A stretch of DNA of 62,444 nt from DASYQD01 sp036005845 (GTDB lineage Bacteria > Acidobacteriota > Thermoanaerobaculia > Multivoradales > JAIOJS01), in NCBI GenBank assembly GCA_036005845.1, contig DASYQD010000052.1, forward strand, positions 1 to 62,444, in the 5' to 3' direction. Positions 54,618 through 62,444 of this stretch are shown here, one piece after another. Positions within the stretch are counted from its first letter, which is position 1, and the number at the start of each line of letters is the position of its first letter. The notes below the pieces were generated by a model. That model saw only the letters and a list, made by a program, of their open reading frames with translations, made no database searches and was not told the origin of the DNA. The position numbers and the translations under genes are program-made.

Positions 54618-55599
54618 CCGGCGCCGGCACGATGAGGTAGGGACGGTAGTAGCGCACCATCCGCTCGATGCGCTCGATCTGCCCGGGCGTGAGCTCGCTG
54701 GCGCAGAGATCGGGCTCGAGGTTCATGTAGTTGGTGATCGGGTCCATGCCCGGCTGGTCGGGGCAGGTGTCGAGCGGGATGCAGCGGCCGTTGCCGTTCC
54801 AGATCCAGCGGTGCGCGGGCGTGTCGCTGACGCCGTCGCTCGTCTGCGCGCACGTCGGCTTGCAGACCTCTCCGAGGCTGATGGACCCATCGCCTATCCA
54901 AGCCTCGAAGGTGTGCACCAGGCCGAGGTAGTGGCCGACGAGGTGCACCAGCGTCTCGCCCTGGGAGTAGAGCTTGCGGATGACGGCGTCCTTGACCGGC
55001 CGCAGCGACTCCACGTCGGGGAGGTAGTCCCAGTTCATCACGATGCCGTCGACGTCGCGGTCGCCGGCGTAGATGCTCTTGGTGTCGGGGTTGGCGGCGC
55101 GGCTCTCGACCTGCGGCAGCAGGAAGACGTGCAGGGATTCCGGGCGCCCCGCGGTCACCTCGCGGACCATGGCGGTGATCTCGCTCGGCTGCGCCGGCCC
55201 GCCGTCCGGCCGCGCGGGGTCGCGCCAGGGTGCAAAGTCCAGGTAGGCCGTCTCCGCGGTGCGGAAGGAGATCCCGGTGCCGCGAAAGGCGTGGTTGAGC
55301 ACCCGCGTCTGGCGCAGCGTGAGGGCGAGCGGCGGCGCGGCCCCCACGTCGTCGTCGCTGCCGCGGCCGGAGGCGACGCTGTGGAAGACCATGTGGTAGA
55401 CGACGGGCACCACGATGCGCTCGCCCGGCGCCAGCCGCTTCACGGCCACCGGCTGGCCGCTCGGCGAGCGTGGACCGCCGGGCCTTCCCGGCGGCGTCGA
55501 GCAGCGGCGGCCGCGCGTGATGCAAAGGTCCGCGTGCGCCGGTACGGCGAAGAGGCAGGCGCCGAGCGCCGCCAGTGCGAACAAAAACCTTTTCGTCAC
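54607..55599 (-). CDS. Secreted pappalysin-like (M43) protein lacking the catalytic Glu
   Basis: 330 residues. Signal peptide (about 1-23, ending AHA). It has the layout of M43B metalloproteases: IVVPVVYHMVFHS, LNHAFRGTGISFRTAE, the zinc region HLVGHYLGLVHTF, SDTPAHRW, and the Met-turn segment NYMNLEPDLCASELTPGQIERIERM. In the family the zinc motif is HExxHxxGxxH; here the codon for Glu is CTC (Leu), while all three His are kept. It could still bind zinc but should not hydrolyse by the usual mechanism. It overlaps the kinase gene upstream by 4 nt. Confidence 0.78.
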   Translation of the reverse strand: MTKRFLFALAALGACLFAVPAHADLCITRGRRCSTPPGRPGGPRSPSGQPVAVKRLAPGERIVVPVVYHMVFHSVASGRGSDDDVGAAPPLALTLRQTRVLNHAFRGTGISFRTAETAYLDFAPWRDPARPDGGPAQPSEITAMVREVTAGRPESLHVFLLPQVESRAANPDTKSIYAGDRDVDGIVMNWDYLPDVESLRPVKDAVIRKLYSQGETLVHLVGHYLGLVHTFEAWIGDGSISLGEVCKPTCAQTSDGVSDTPAHRWIWNGNGRCIPLDTCPDQPGMDPITNYMNLEPDLCASELTPGQIERIERMVRYYRPYLIVPAPGAP

Positions 55600-58238
55600 T
55601 GTGTGCCCTTGCTCACCGCCGCCACGTAGGTGAGCGCCGAGGGCGGGCGCTCCCAGCGCGCCAGGCGGCGCGCGGCTTCCGCCGTCAGGTCGTCGTCGGG
55701 GCCGGCGACGCGCTCGAGATCGGCGAGCGCGGCGCGCATCCAGTGCAGCCCCTCGGCGCGCCGTCCGGCGCCGGCCAGCGCCTCGCCGTAGAGGCTCATG
55801 GCGAGACCGCGGTCGGGGCTCGTCACCTCGGTCGCTTGGGCGACGATCCGCCAGCCCGCTTCGGCGGCGCGCGAGCGCAAGAGCGGCGTCGGCAGCGTCA
55901 GCGCCAAGTCGAGCTGCGCAATGCCCGCCTCGGCGCTGGTCTCGCCGTGGAGCTCCTCGGTGAGGCGCAGCGCCTCGACCAGCATCGTCGCCGCCTCGCG
56001 CGTCTCGCCGCGCAGCGCCAGCACGTGACCGAGCGAGCTCAGGTCCTCGGCGACGAAGGTGTGCTTGGGCCCGAGCACGACGCGGTTGATGGCGAGCACC
56101 TCGCGGTGGAGGATCTCCGCCTCCTCGAGCTGGTTGCGGCGCAGGGCCAGCTCGGCGAGGTTGTTGAGCACCTCGGCGGTCATCGTGCTGCGCCGGCCGT
56201 AGGCACGGGTGTAGGCGTCGAGCGCCTTCTCGAAGTGGGTCTGCGCCTCGGCGAGGTCGCCGCGGTCCTGGTGCAGGTTGCCGAGCAGGTTCTCCGCCGC
56301 GCCCTCCGCTTCCGGCAGCGCGATACGGCGCGCGTCGTCACGCGCCTGGACCGCCAGCCGTTCCGACTCCGCCCGCTGCGCCGAGTGCCAGAGCTCGATG
56401 GCGAGACCGACCCGCAACAGGACGGTGTCGGGGTGATGCGGCCCGAAGGCCTCCTCGCCCAGCGCCAGCGTCTCGCGGGCGAGGGCGAGGCCGCGCTGCT
56501 GGGCTCCCGGCGTCTGCTCGAGCACTCGCCGCAGTCCCATCTTGTAATCCAGACGGGCCACCGGCGTGCGCGCGAAATCGACCGCGGCCGCGTACTGCTT
56601 CGCCGCTTCGTCGAGCGCGCCGTTGCGCAGCGCCACCTCGCCGGCGAGGGCGGCGAGCCGCGCCTGCAGCTCGGGCCGCGCCGGCGCCGAGCTCGCCGCG
56701 CCGCGCGCCACCAGCAGCCACTGCTCGGCCTCGCGGGGCGGCGCCGAGGTGCGCTTCACCGACCCCTCCGCGAGGTCGAGGGCGGCGGCCGCCACCTGGC
56801 GGTCGTCGCGGCTGGCGAAGGCCGCCTGCAGCGACTCGCGAAGCGCCGTCTCGCCGGCGTCGAACTGGCGCTTGGCGAGCAGCTCGCGGCCCGCCTGGCG
56901 CTTGCTCTCGGCGAGGCGCATCTGCTCCGGCTGGCGGCCCGCGGTGTAGAAGAGGGCGCGCGTGTTGGCGCAGTCGTCGAGGCTGCCCAGCGCCTCGAGC
57001 GACCGCGGCGCGTCGCGCAGCGATGCCTCGCCGGCGGTGAGCCCGCCGACGACCCGCGCCAGCTCGTCGCGCCGCTCGGCGTAGCACGCCATGCGCAGGT
57101 CGAGCAGGCGCGGCGAGTGGGTGCCGGCGACGGCGGCGCGGCAGGCGTTGACGCGGCCGGCGACGAGCCTCGCCGCGTAGTCGTCGAGACGCGGCGCGAT
57201 GCGGCGCCACAGCTCCTGTGCATAGCCGGCGCGCGAGCTGCCGAACGCCGCCGCCACCCGCGCGCGCACCGCATCGCTCCACACCGGCTGCAGGTCGCGC
57301 TCGAGACCGCGGCAGCGCACGCTCGTGCTGTGCGCCACGAAACCGAGCCCGGCGACGGCGGCGAAGCCGGCGGCGAGCCCGGTGATGCGCAGCCGCCGCC
57401 GGCGGCCCACGGCCGGATCGTCGCGCAGCGCGGCGACGAGCGCCGCCATCGACGGCCAGCGGTCCTCGGGGCGCACGGCGAGGCCGCGCGCGAGGACGGC
57501 GTGCAGCCACTTCGGCACGCCGGCGCGCGAGGGCGGCGGGCCCTGCGCGATCTCCTCCACCAGCGCCGCCGGGCTCGCGGCGTGGAACGGCACCTCGAGG
57601 TTGAGCGCCTCGTAGAGCGAGACGCAGAACGAGTACTGGTCGCTCGCCTCGCCGGGCACACCGCCAGCGAAGAGCTCCGGCGCCAGGTAGTGGAAGGTGC
57701 CGGCGACTCCGGCCGGCGAGCCCGACGCCAGACGCACCCACGCCTCGCGGGTGAGCGCCAGGCCGAAGTCGGCGACGACGGCGCGCCCGTCCTGGCGCAG
57801 CAGCACGTTCGCGGGCTTGAAGTCGCGGTGGACGATGCCGGCCTCGTGCGCCGCCTGCAGGCCGGCCGCCGCGTCGAGGAAGCGCGCCAGCACCTCGCGC
57901 CAGGGGCGCGGCTGCGCACGCGGCGCGCCGCGGACCCAGTCCTTGAGCGTCTCGCCAGCAACCAGCTCCATGGCGATCCAGACGCCCTCCGGCGATTCGC
58001 CGGCGTCGTAGACGCGGATGACGTTGGGGTGCTCGACGCGGGCGATCGCCTGCGCTTCCATCTGCAGCCGGCCGACGGCCTCGCGGCTCTTGCTCAGCTC
58101 GCGGCGCACCAGCTTGATGGCGACGCGGCGGTCGAGCTCGGGGTCGTGGGCCACGAACACGACGCTCATGCCGCCCTCGCCGACGACGTCGAGGACGCGG
58201 AACCGCCCGATGGCGACCGGGCAGCGCGCTGACAGCAT
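55596..58238 (-). CDS. Membrane serine/threonine kinase with TPR sensor domain
   Basis: 880 residues. Kinase domain (about 10-280): GEGGMSVVFVA, K42 in VAIKLV, HRDFKPAN (D139), DFG at 157-159, GTFHYLAPE. A membrane helix (about residues 300-320: GLAAGFAAVAGLGFVAH), then a large extracytoplasmic region with many TPRs (for example AAENLLGNLHQDRGDLAEAQ and AEVLNNLAELALRRNQLEEA). Typical of acidobacterial Hanks-type kinases. The ATG at 58238 puts the kinase at the N-terminus; another ATG at 58367 would add 43 residues. It overlaps the M43-like gene. Confidence 0.9.
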   Translation of the reverse strand: MLSARCPVAIGRFRVLDVVGEGGMSVVFVAHDPELDRRVAIKLVRRELSKSREAVGRLQMEAQAIARVEHPNVIRVYDAGESPEGVWIAMELVAGETLKDWVRGAPRAQPRPWREVLARFLDAAAGLQAAHEAGIVHRDFKPANVLLRQDGRAVVADFGLALTREAWVRLASGSPAGVAGTFHYLAPELFAGGVPGEASDQYSFCVSLYEALNLEVPFHAASPAALVEEIAQGPPPSRAGVPKWLHAVLARGLAVRPEDRWPSMAALVAALRDDPAVGRRRRLRITGLAAGFAAVAGLGFVAHSTSVRCRGLERDLQPVWSDAVRARVAAAFGSSRAGYAQELWRRIAPRLDDYAARLVAGRVNACRAAVAGTHSPRLLDLRMACYAERRDELARVVGGLTAGEASLRDAPRSLEALGSLDDCANTRALFYTAGRQPEQMRLAESKRQAGRELLAKRQFDAGETALRESLQAAFASRDDRQVAAAALDLAEGSVKRTSAPPREAEQWLLVARGAASSAPARPELQARLAALAGEVALRNGALDEAAKQYAAAVDFARTPVARLDYKMGLRRVLEQTPGAQQRGLALARETLALGEEAFGPHHPDTVLLRVGLAIELWHSAQRAESERLAVQARDDARRIALPEAEGAAENLLGNLHQDRGDLAEAQTHFEKALDAYTRAYGRRSTMTAEVLNNLAELALRRNQLEEAEILHREVLAINRVVLGPKHTFVAEDLSSLGHVLALRGETREAATMLVEALRLTEELHGETSAEAGIAQLDLALTLPTPLLRSRAAEAGWRIVAQATEVTSPDRGLAMSLYGEALAGAGRRAEGLHWMRAALADLERVAGPDDDLTAEAARRLARWERPPSALTYVAAVSKGTQ

Positions 58239-58373
58239 GGAAGCGTGACTCACGGCCTTGTCGACTCGAGGCTGGGCGACGACCCAGCTGCTCCCGACGA
58301 TCGGACCGCCCGGCGGCGAAATGAGCGCCCGATGGTGGCACGCGGCTCCGTCCCGGGGCAAGGACATCGGTGT

Positions 58374-58386
58374 TACACTCTTAGTA
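58374..58386 (+). promoter_or_regulatory. Possible BlaI-type operator between kinase and regulator
   Basis: TACACTCTTAGTA has TAC...GTA symmetry like BlaI/MecI half-sites (TACA/TGTA) and lies in the divergent region between the kinase and the BlaI-like gene. It also contains a -10-like TACACT at 58374-58379. Weak evidence. Confidence 0.28.
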
Positions 58387-58467
58387 CGACGTGAATCGGT
58401 GCGTTACGCGAGGAGCGTAGTGCAGGAAGGATGAGCGTGGCAGCACGCCGCGCGGGGAGGACTGCAG

Positions 58468-59094
58468 ATGGCGCCGAGACGGAACCTGACGCGCAGCGAC
58501 TGGCAGACGATGGAGTTCTGCTGGGCGCTGGGCTCGCCCACCGCCCGCGAGGTCTACGACGAGGCCAACCGCGACAACTCGGCCTTCCGCCGCCTCTTCT
58601 CGGACTGGAAGCTGACCACGGTGCGCACTTTCTTGAGCCGCCTCGTCGACAAGGGCTACCTGCGCACCGAGCTGCCCACCGAGGTGGTGCTCGAGGAGCA
58701 CGGACCGAAGAAGCGCGAGGTGGTCGACTACGTCGAGCGGCTGGTCGGCGACCGCGACCGCGCCGTCGAGCTGGTGGTGTCCGCCGTCCACCGGCCGAGC
58801 GTCGTCTTCGCGTCCACCGAGGCGAAGAAGACGGCCGAGGTGCGCAGCCGGCTCGAGGCGCTCGGCGCGCGCACCAGCGCCCGCGAAGGGACGGCGCGCT
58901 TCGTGCCGACGCTGAGCCGCGCCGAGGCGCTCGACGAGTCGACGACGTCGTTCTTCGACCTCATCGCCCGCGACGACCCGGCCGCCTACGACCGCATCAT
59001 CGCCAAGGCGGCCGAGCGCAAGGCCGCCATCGCCGGCGGCACGCCCGCCGCGCCCGCCGTCAGGCGCGCCGTCCGCCGCGCCCGCAAGGCCTGA
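58468..59094 (+). CDS. BlaI/MecI-like winged-helix regulator with C-terminal extension
   Basis: 208 residues. The winged helix (about 7-75: LTRSDWQTMEFCWALGSPTAREVYDEANRD, WKLTTVRTFLSRLVDKGYLRTEL) matches penicillinase-repressor proteins. Those are about 125 residues; here about 85 extra residues follow, with VFASTEAKKTAEVRSRLEAL and an Ala/Arg-rich tail. No BlaR1-type sensor protease is adjacent; instead a kinase is divergent and a secreted metalloprotease lies downstream. ATG start with AGGACTGCAG upstream (AGGA, spaced 6). Confidence 0.78.
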   Translation: MAPRRNLTRSDWQTMEFCWALGSPTAREVYDEANRDNSAFRRLFSDWKLTTVRTFLSRLVDKGYLRTELPTEVVLEEHGPKKREVVDYVERLVGDRDRAVELVVSAVHRPSVVFASTEAKKTAEVRSRLEALGARTSAREGTARFVPTLSRAEALDESTTSFFDLIARDDPAAYDRIIAKAAERKAAIAGGTPAAPAVRRAVRRARKA

Positions 59095-59190
59095 CCGGCC
59101 CCTCCCGGCCTTAGACACAGCGCACCGCCGCGACCCGGACGCCGCCGGAGGTTCGTCCCGGCCAGTGGCGTCGCTGCGGAGGTCTACCTG

Positions 59191-59220
59191 TTGACATACT
59201 CACTACAGTTGAAGTACGTT
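59191..59220 (+). promoter_or_regulatory. Sigma-70 promoter of the secreted metalloprotease
   Basis: TTGACA (59191-59196), 18-nt spacer and TACGTT (59215-59220). The spacer contains ACTACAG, resembling a BlaI half-site. The leader to the ATG at 59306 would be about 80 nt. Confidence 0.6.
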
Positions 59221-59305
59221 TGGTGAAAGACGGCCTTAACAAGAAGTCTGCTTGCATGCTCAACGCTGCACCTGTGGCCACTATCGGCCCATCGAAGGAG
59301 AGAAG

Positions 59306-62300
59306 ATGAGCTCGCCCGCCCGCTGCCGGATCCCGCTCGCGTTCTGTATCGGCGTCGTCATCACCCTGCTGGCGCTGCTCGGCGCCGGCCCGGCCGCCGC
59401 GGCGCCGACGGCCGACGACTGCGCGATGCGTGCGATGAAGCCCGCCGCCTTGGTGGAAGCCAAGCGCGACGCCGGCGCGACCTTCCCGTCGGCCGAGCTG
59501 CTTGCCCCCGACCGCGGGCTGGCGACGAAGGCACTCGGCGTGCCGGACGAGGTGGCCCGCGAGGGCGCCCTCAATCGCCCCGACTTTCGCGCCATCGCCA
59601 ATTTCCTCAAGCGCGCGCCGGAGACGTTCACGCTGCCGGTCGACGGACCCAGCGGCGTCACCGAGCTCGAGCTCGTCCGCGTCGACATCGCCACCCCCGA
59701 CTTCAAGGTGGTGACCAGCGCGAGCAACGGCCAGGCGGTGCCCTACGAGCCGGGCGTGCACTACCGCGGCAAGGTGAAGGGGGACCCCGACTCGTACGCC
59801 GCCGTCAGCGTGTTCAAGGACGAGGTGATGGGCAGCTACTTCAGCGCCGCGGACGACACCGTGGTCATCGGCCGCCTGCGCGGCGACAACCCCAACGGGG
59901 AGCACATCGTCTACGCGACGCGCGCGATCGACGAGCACAACCAGTTCACCTGCGGCAACAACGGCGAGCCCGAGAAGGAGCCCGTCGACCGCCCGCTCGA
60001 CGCGAGCTCGCCGTTCGACTTCTCGGACTTCTCGACCCTCCCGACACCCAATCCTGCCGCCGCTGCGGAGGCGAAGTCGCTCGCCGCCAAGGCCGGGAAC
60101 AAGTGCGTGCGGATCTACGTCGAGACCGGCTACGACATGTTCCAGAGCCTGGGCGGCGTCTCGGCGGTGGCCAACTACGTGACCGGCTTCTTCAACCAAT
60201 CGGCGGTCCTCTACTCCCACGAGTCGATCCCGATCGGGCTGTCCGAGATCTTCGTCTGGTACGGACCCGACCCCTACGCCGGCGATGACACGACGACGAT
60301 ATTGGGGAACTTCGTGAACTACCGGAGGTCGTACAACGGCGACTTCGGTCATCTAGTGGCTTTCCACGGCGGCGGCGGCCTCGCCAACAACATCGGCGCC
60401 TTCTGCAACGCCGACCCCGGCGAGCGCACCTGCTTCAGCGGCGTCGACCCCAGCTACGCCAACGTGCCCACCTACTCGTGGACGGTGAACGTGTTCACCC
60501 ACGAGATGGGGCACTTGATGGGCTCGCGCCACACGCATGCCTGCGTGTGGAACGGCAACGACACCCAGATCGACGGCTGCGCGGACCCCGAAGGCAGCTG
60601 CCCGCGTATCGGCCTGCCCGCGGCCGGCGGCACCATCATGAGCTACTGCCACCTGCAGTCGGTGGGCATCCGGTTCAACAACGGCTTCGGCACCCAACCG
60701 GGCAACGTCATCCGCTCGCGCTACAACGCGGCGGGCTGCCTGGGCCCCTGCGGCGCCACCGTTGGGCCTAAGACCTGCCCGGCGCCGACGCAGTGCGGCA
60801 CGATCTCCTGCCCGACCGGCTGTTACCCGGCGTCCACCAACGCCTGCGGCTCCGGCCTTACAGGCAACCAGACCACCTGCCGAGAGGTCACGGGGCCGCG
60901 CCTGAGCACCTGCGAGGACCACTGCCCGGCCGGCTATTACGTGCAGGCCGCACGCTCCAACGTACCGAGCTGCGAGCGGGGCTACGGCGGCATCCAGATG
61001 GATTGCGCCCAGGTCGCCGGCAACTCGCTGACCACCTGCCAGACCCAGTGCCCGGACGGCTACTACCCGTCGTTCGTGTCGCAGAACCCGGTGACGTGCG
61101 CCGTCGCCTTCGGCGGCTGGCAGACCCGCTGCGACAAGGTCAGCGGCAACACGGTCACCACCTGCGACGACGATTGCCCGACCGGCTTCTACCCGTTCTC
61201 GACCACCGGCAACTCGGTCTCCTGCGGCGGCCCGTACGCCGGCATCCAGACGCAATGCAAGCAGACGGCAGGAACGACGCTCAACGTCTGCGGCTCCTCC
61301 TGTCCCACCGGCTACTTCCTCCAGCGGACGAACACCGGCATCGGTTCCTGCCAGGCGCGCTACGGCGGCGTGCAATCGGTGTGCACCAACTCGCCCGCCC
61401 AGCAGTGTGACGAGGGTTGTCCCGACGGCTTCTACGTCTCGAAAACGGTGCCAGACACGGGCTGCATCAACCACGTGCGCACCTTCTGCGAGCCGGTGGT
61501 CGGCAACTCGCTGCGCACCTGTCAGGACGTGTGCCCGCCCGAGTTTTACGCCAGCGAGTCGAAGTCGAACGTCGCCGACTGCGCGCTGATCTGGGGAGGC
61601 ATCCAGATCCAGTGCCAGCGCGTGCTGGGCGATCTGCTGCGCACCTGCGAGGACAACTGCCCCGACAACTACTACCCCTCCGCGGCCGCCACCAACCAGC
61701 CTGTCTGCGCCGTCCGCTACGGCGGCGTGCAGACCGACTGCTCGAAGATAACCGGCGACTCGCTCACCACGTGCGGTCAGACCTGTCCGGTCAACTTCCT
61801 CCCCGTCCTCACCAGCCCCAACACCCGCTGCAGCACGGTCTACCAGAACGTGCAGACCCTCTGCAGCAAGGTCCCGCCGGTCGGCGAGCCGCGGATCACC
61901 CAGCAGCCGCAGTCGGTGACCATCGTCGCGGGTCAGTCGGCGACGCTCTCGGTGACGGCGACGGGGCAGAGCCCGATCTCGTTCCAGTGGTACCGCGGCG
62001 CGGGCGGCGACCGCACCAACCCCATCTCGGGCGCCACGAACCAGAGCGTCATCGTCCACCCGACGGTCACCACCAGCTATTGGGTGCTGGTGAAGAACAA
62101 CAAGGGCGAGGTGGCGAGCGACACCGCCACGGTGACGGTGACCCCGAGCTGCATCCCGCCGGCGATCACCACTCAGCCGCAGCCGGTGAGCATCGCGGCG
62201 GGAGGCACGGCGACGCTCTCCGTGACCGCCACCGGCACCGACCTGCTCTACCAGTGGTATGTCGGCGTCTTCCTGGGCTGGAGCCCGATCTCCGGCGCCA

Positions 62301-62444
62301 ACGCGAGCTCGGTGGCCGTCACGCCGGCCGCCAGCTCCAACTACAAGGTGACCGTGCACAACTCCTGCGGCACGGTCGACAGCAGCACGACGCTCGTCAC
62401 CGTCACGCAGCCCTGCACGGCGCCGGCGATCACCACCCAGCCCC
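59306..62444 (+). CDS. Secreted zinc metalloprotease with Cys-rich repeats and Ig-like domains (3' end outside window)
   Basis: At least 1046 residues; no stop before the window end. Signal peptide (about 1-33, ending AAAA), a propeptide (about 40-230), then a reprolysin/M12-type catalytic domain (about 260-480). The zinc motif is HEMGHLMGSRHTH with the first His at residue 399, followed by the Met turn GGTIMSYCH. Next come nine Cys-rich repeats of about 42 residues (60809-61864). After them are Ig-like domains with ITQQPQSVTIVAGQSATLSV and FQWYRG (61885-62150 and 62157-62405) and the start of a third. GAAGGAGAG precedes the ATG. It should act outside the cell or on the cell surface. Confidence 0.9.
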   Translation, partial: MSSPARCRIPLAFCIGVVITLLALLGAGPAAAAPTADDCAMRAMKPAALVEAKRDAGATFPSAELLAPDRGLATKALGVPDEVAREGALNRPDFRAIANFLKRAPETFTLPVDGPSGVTELELVRVDIATPDFKVVTSASNGQAVPYEPGVHYRGKVKGDPDSYAAVSVFKDEVMGSYFSAADDTVVIGRLRGDNPNGEHIVYATRAIDEHNQFTCGNNGEPEKEPVDRPLDASSPFDFSDFSTLPTPNPAAAAEAKSLAAKAGNKCVRIYVETGYDMFQSLGGVSAVANYVTGFFNQSAVLYSHESIPIGLSEIFVWYGPDPYAGDDTTTILGNFVNYRRSYNGDFGHLVAFHGGGGLANNIGAFCNADPGERTCFSGVDPSYANVPTYSWTVNVFTHEMGHLMGSRHTHACVWNGNDTQIDGCADPEGSCPRIGLPAAGGTIMSYCHLQSVGIRFNNGFGTQPGNVIRSRYNAAGCLGPCGATVGPKTCPAPTQCGTISCPTGCYPASTNACGSGLTGNQTTCREVTGPRLSTCEDHCPAGYYVQAARSNVPSCERGYGGIQMDCAQVAGNSLTTCQTQCPDGYYPSFVSQNPVTCAVAFGGWQTRCDKVSGNTVTTCDDDCPTGFYPFSTTGNSVSCGGPYAGIQTQCKQTAGTTLNVCGSSCPTGYFLQRTNTGIGSCQARYGGVQSVCTNSPAQQCDEGCPDGFYVSKTVPDTGCINHVRTFCEPVVGNSLRTCQDVCPPEFYASESKSNVADCALIWGGIQIQCQRVLGDLLRTCEDNCPDNYYPSAAATNQPVCAVRYGGVQTDCSKITGDSLTTCGQTCPVNFLPVLTSPNTRCSTVYQNVQTLCSKVPPVGEPRITQQPQSVTIVAGQSATLSVTATGQSPISFQWYRGAGGDRTNPISGATNQSVIVHPTVTTSYWVLVKNNKGEVASDTATVTVTPSCIPPAITTQPQPVSIAAGGTATLSVTATGTDLLYQWYVGVFLGWSPISGANASSVAVTPAASSNYKVTVHNSCGTVDSSTTLVTVTQPCTAPAITTQP
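60809..61864 (+). repeat. Nine tandem copies of a Cys-rich repeat of about 42 codons
   Basis: Period near 126 bp, varying from about 114 to 129. Each copy starts CPxG[FY][YF] and continues with Cys near position 17, a [YF]GG[IVW]Q motif, Cys near 28, VxGNSLTT and Cys near 39. Copies 5 and 6 are shorter; copy 9 is partial at its end. The DNA copies are well diverged, so this is a protein-level repeat. Confidence 0.85.

Noticed and set aside
60809..61864. Cys-rich repeats as EGF or thrombospondin domains
   Set aside because: Cysteine count (four per unit) and spacing, and the YGGxQ motif, do not fit EGF (six Cys) or TSP1 modules.
60353..62359. Long minus-strand frame opposite the metalloprotease
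   Set aside because: Low-complexity Ala/Val/Gly/Arg translation; the plus strand has signal peptide, zinc motif and regular repeats.

Overview
The window is about 62 kb of very GC-rich (roughly 70 %), gene-dense DNA from a diderm bacterium: bamD, a cpoB-like gene, rseP, a LysM envelope protein and an outer-membrane barrel are all present. Serine/threonine kinases with TPR or AAA modules, PilS/PilR-like sigma-54 control of prepilins, acidobacterial-type Ig/BACON/IPT repeat proteins and the overall codon use suggest an Acidobacteriota member, perhaps Thermoanaerobaculia-like. That placement is inference from gene content only. I see no rRNA, tRNA, CRISPR array or insertion sequence, and no stretch over 300 bases without a gene.

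Region 1 (1-14.3 kb) holds a duplicated M20-peptidase/type IV prepilin unit, a YfhO-like membrane protein, the prepilin peptidase and a PAS histidine kinase in one overlapping string. The sigma-54 response regulator and selenocysteine synthase selA lie convergent to it. Both prepilin genes have clear -24/-12 promoters, so promoter, regulator and processing peptidase for a pseudopilus or pilus sit together. Region 2 (14.3-24.6 kb) has a membrane protein, a 1373-residue kinase/AAA regulator, a PrcB-like lipoprotein, a GntR regulator, a secreted His-rich helical protein, a PIN-type toxin-antitoxin pair with a large operator-like palindrome, and an outer-membrane protein. Region 3 (24.7-27.3 kb) is a lower-GC XamI-type restriction-modification island framed by a 9-bp direct repeat.

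Region 4 (27.3-45.4 kb) is housekeeping: ftsEX, pgeF, rlmN, tatA, a lytic transglycosylase, then a long minus-strand envelope series truA-uppS-cdsA-dxr-rseP-nfo-PASTA-rpe-bamD-cpoB, mostly with 4-nt overlaps. It links isoprenoid and phospholipid precursors, site-2 proteolysis and outer-membrane assembly. Region 5 (45.6-53.1 kb) has an Ig-type secreted protein, an aminoglycoside-kinase-like plus acyl-CoA dehydrogenase pair (a split ACAD11-like arrangement) and a UvrD/PcrA helicase. Region 6 (53.2 kb to the end) has an Ig-fold secreted protein, an M43-like protein that has lost its catalytic Glu, a kinase-TPR protein, a BlaI-like regulator and a large secreted HExxH metalloprotease. The metalloprotease carries nine copies of a Cys-rich repeat of about 42 residues that I do not recognise and runs off the window end.

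A pattern running through the window is a -10-like TAnnnT hexamer 6-12 nt upstream of the start codon of many first genes, which suggests leaderless or near-leaderless transcripts.
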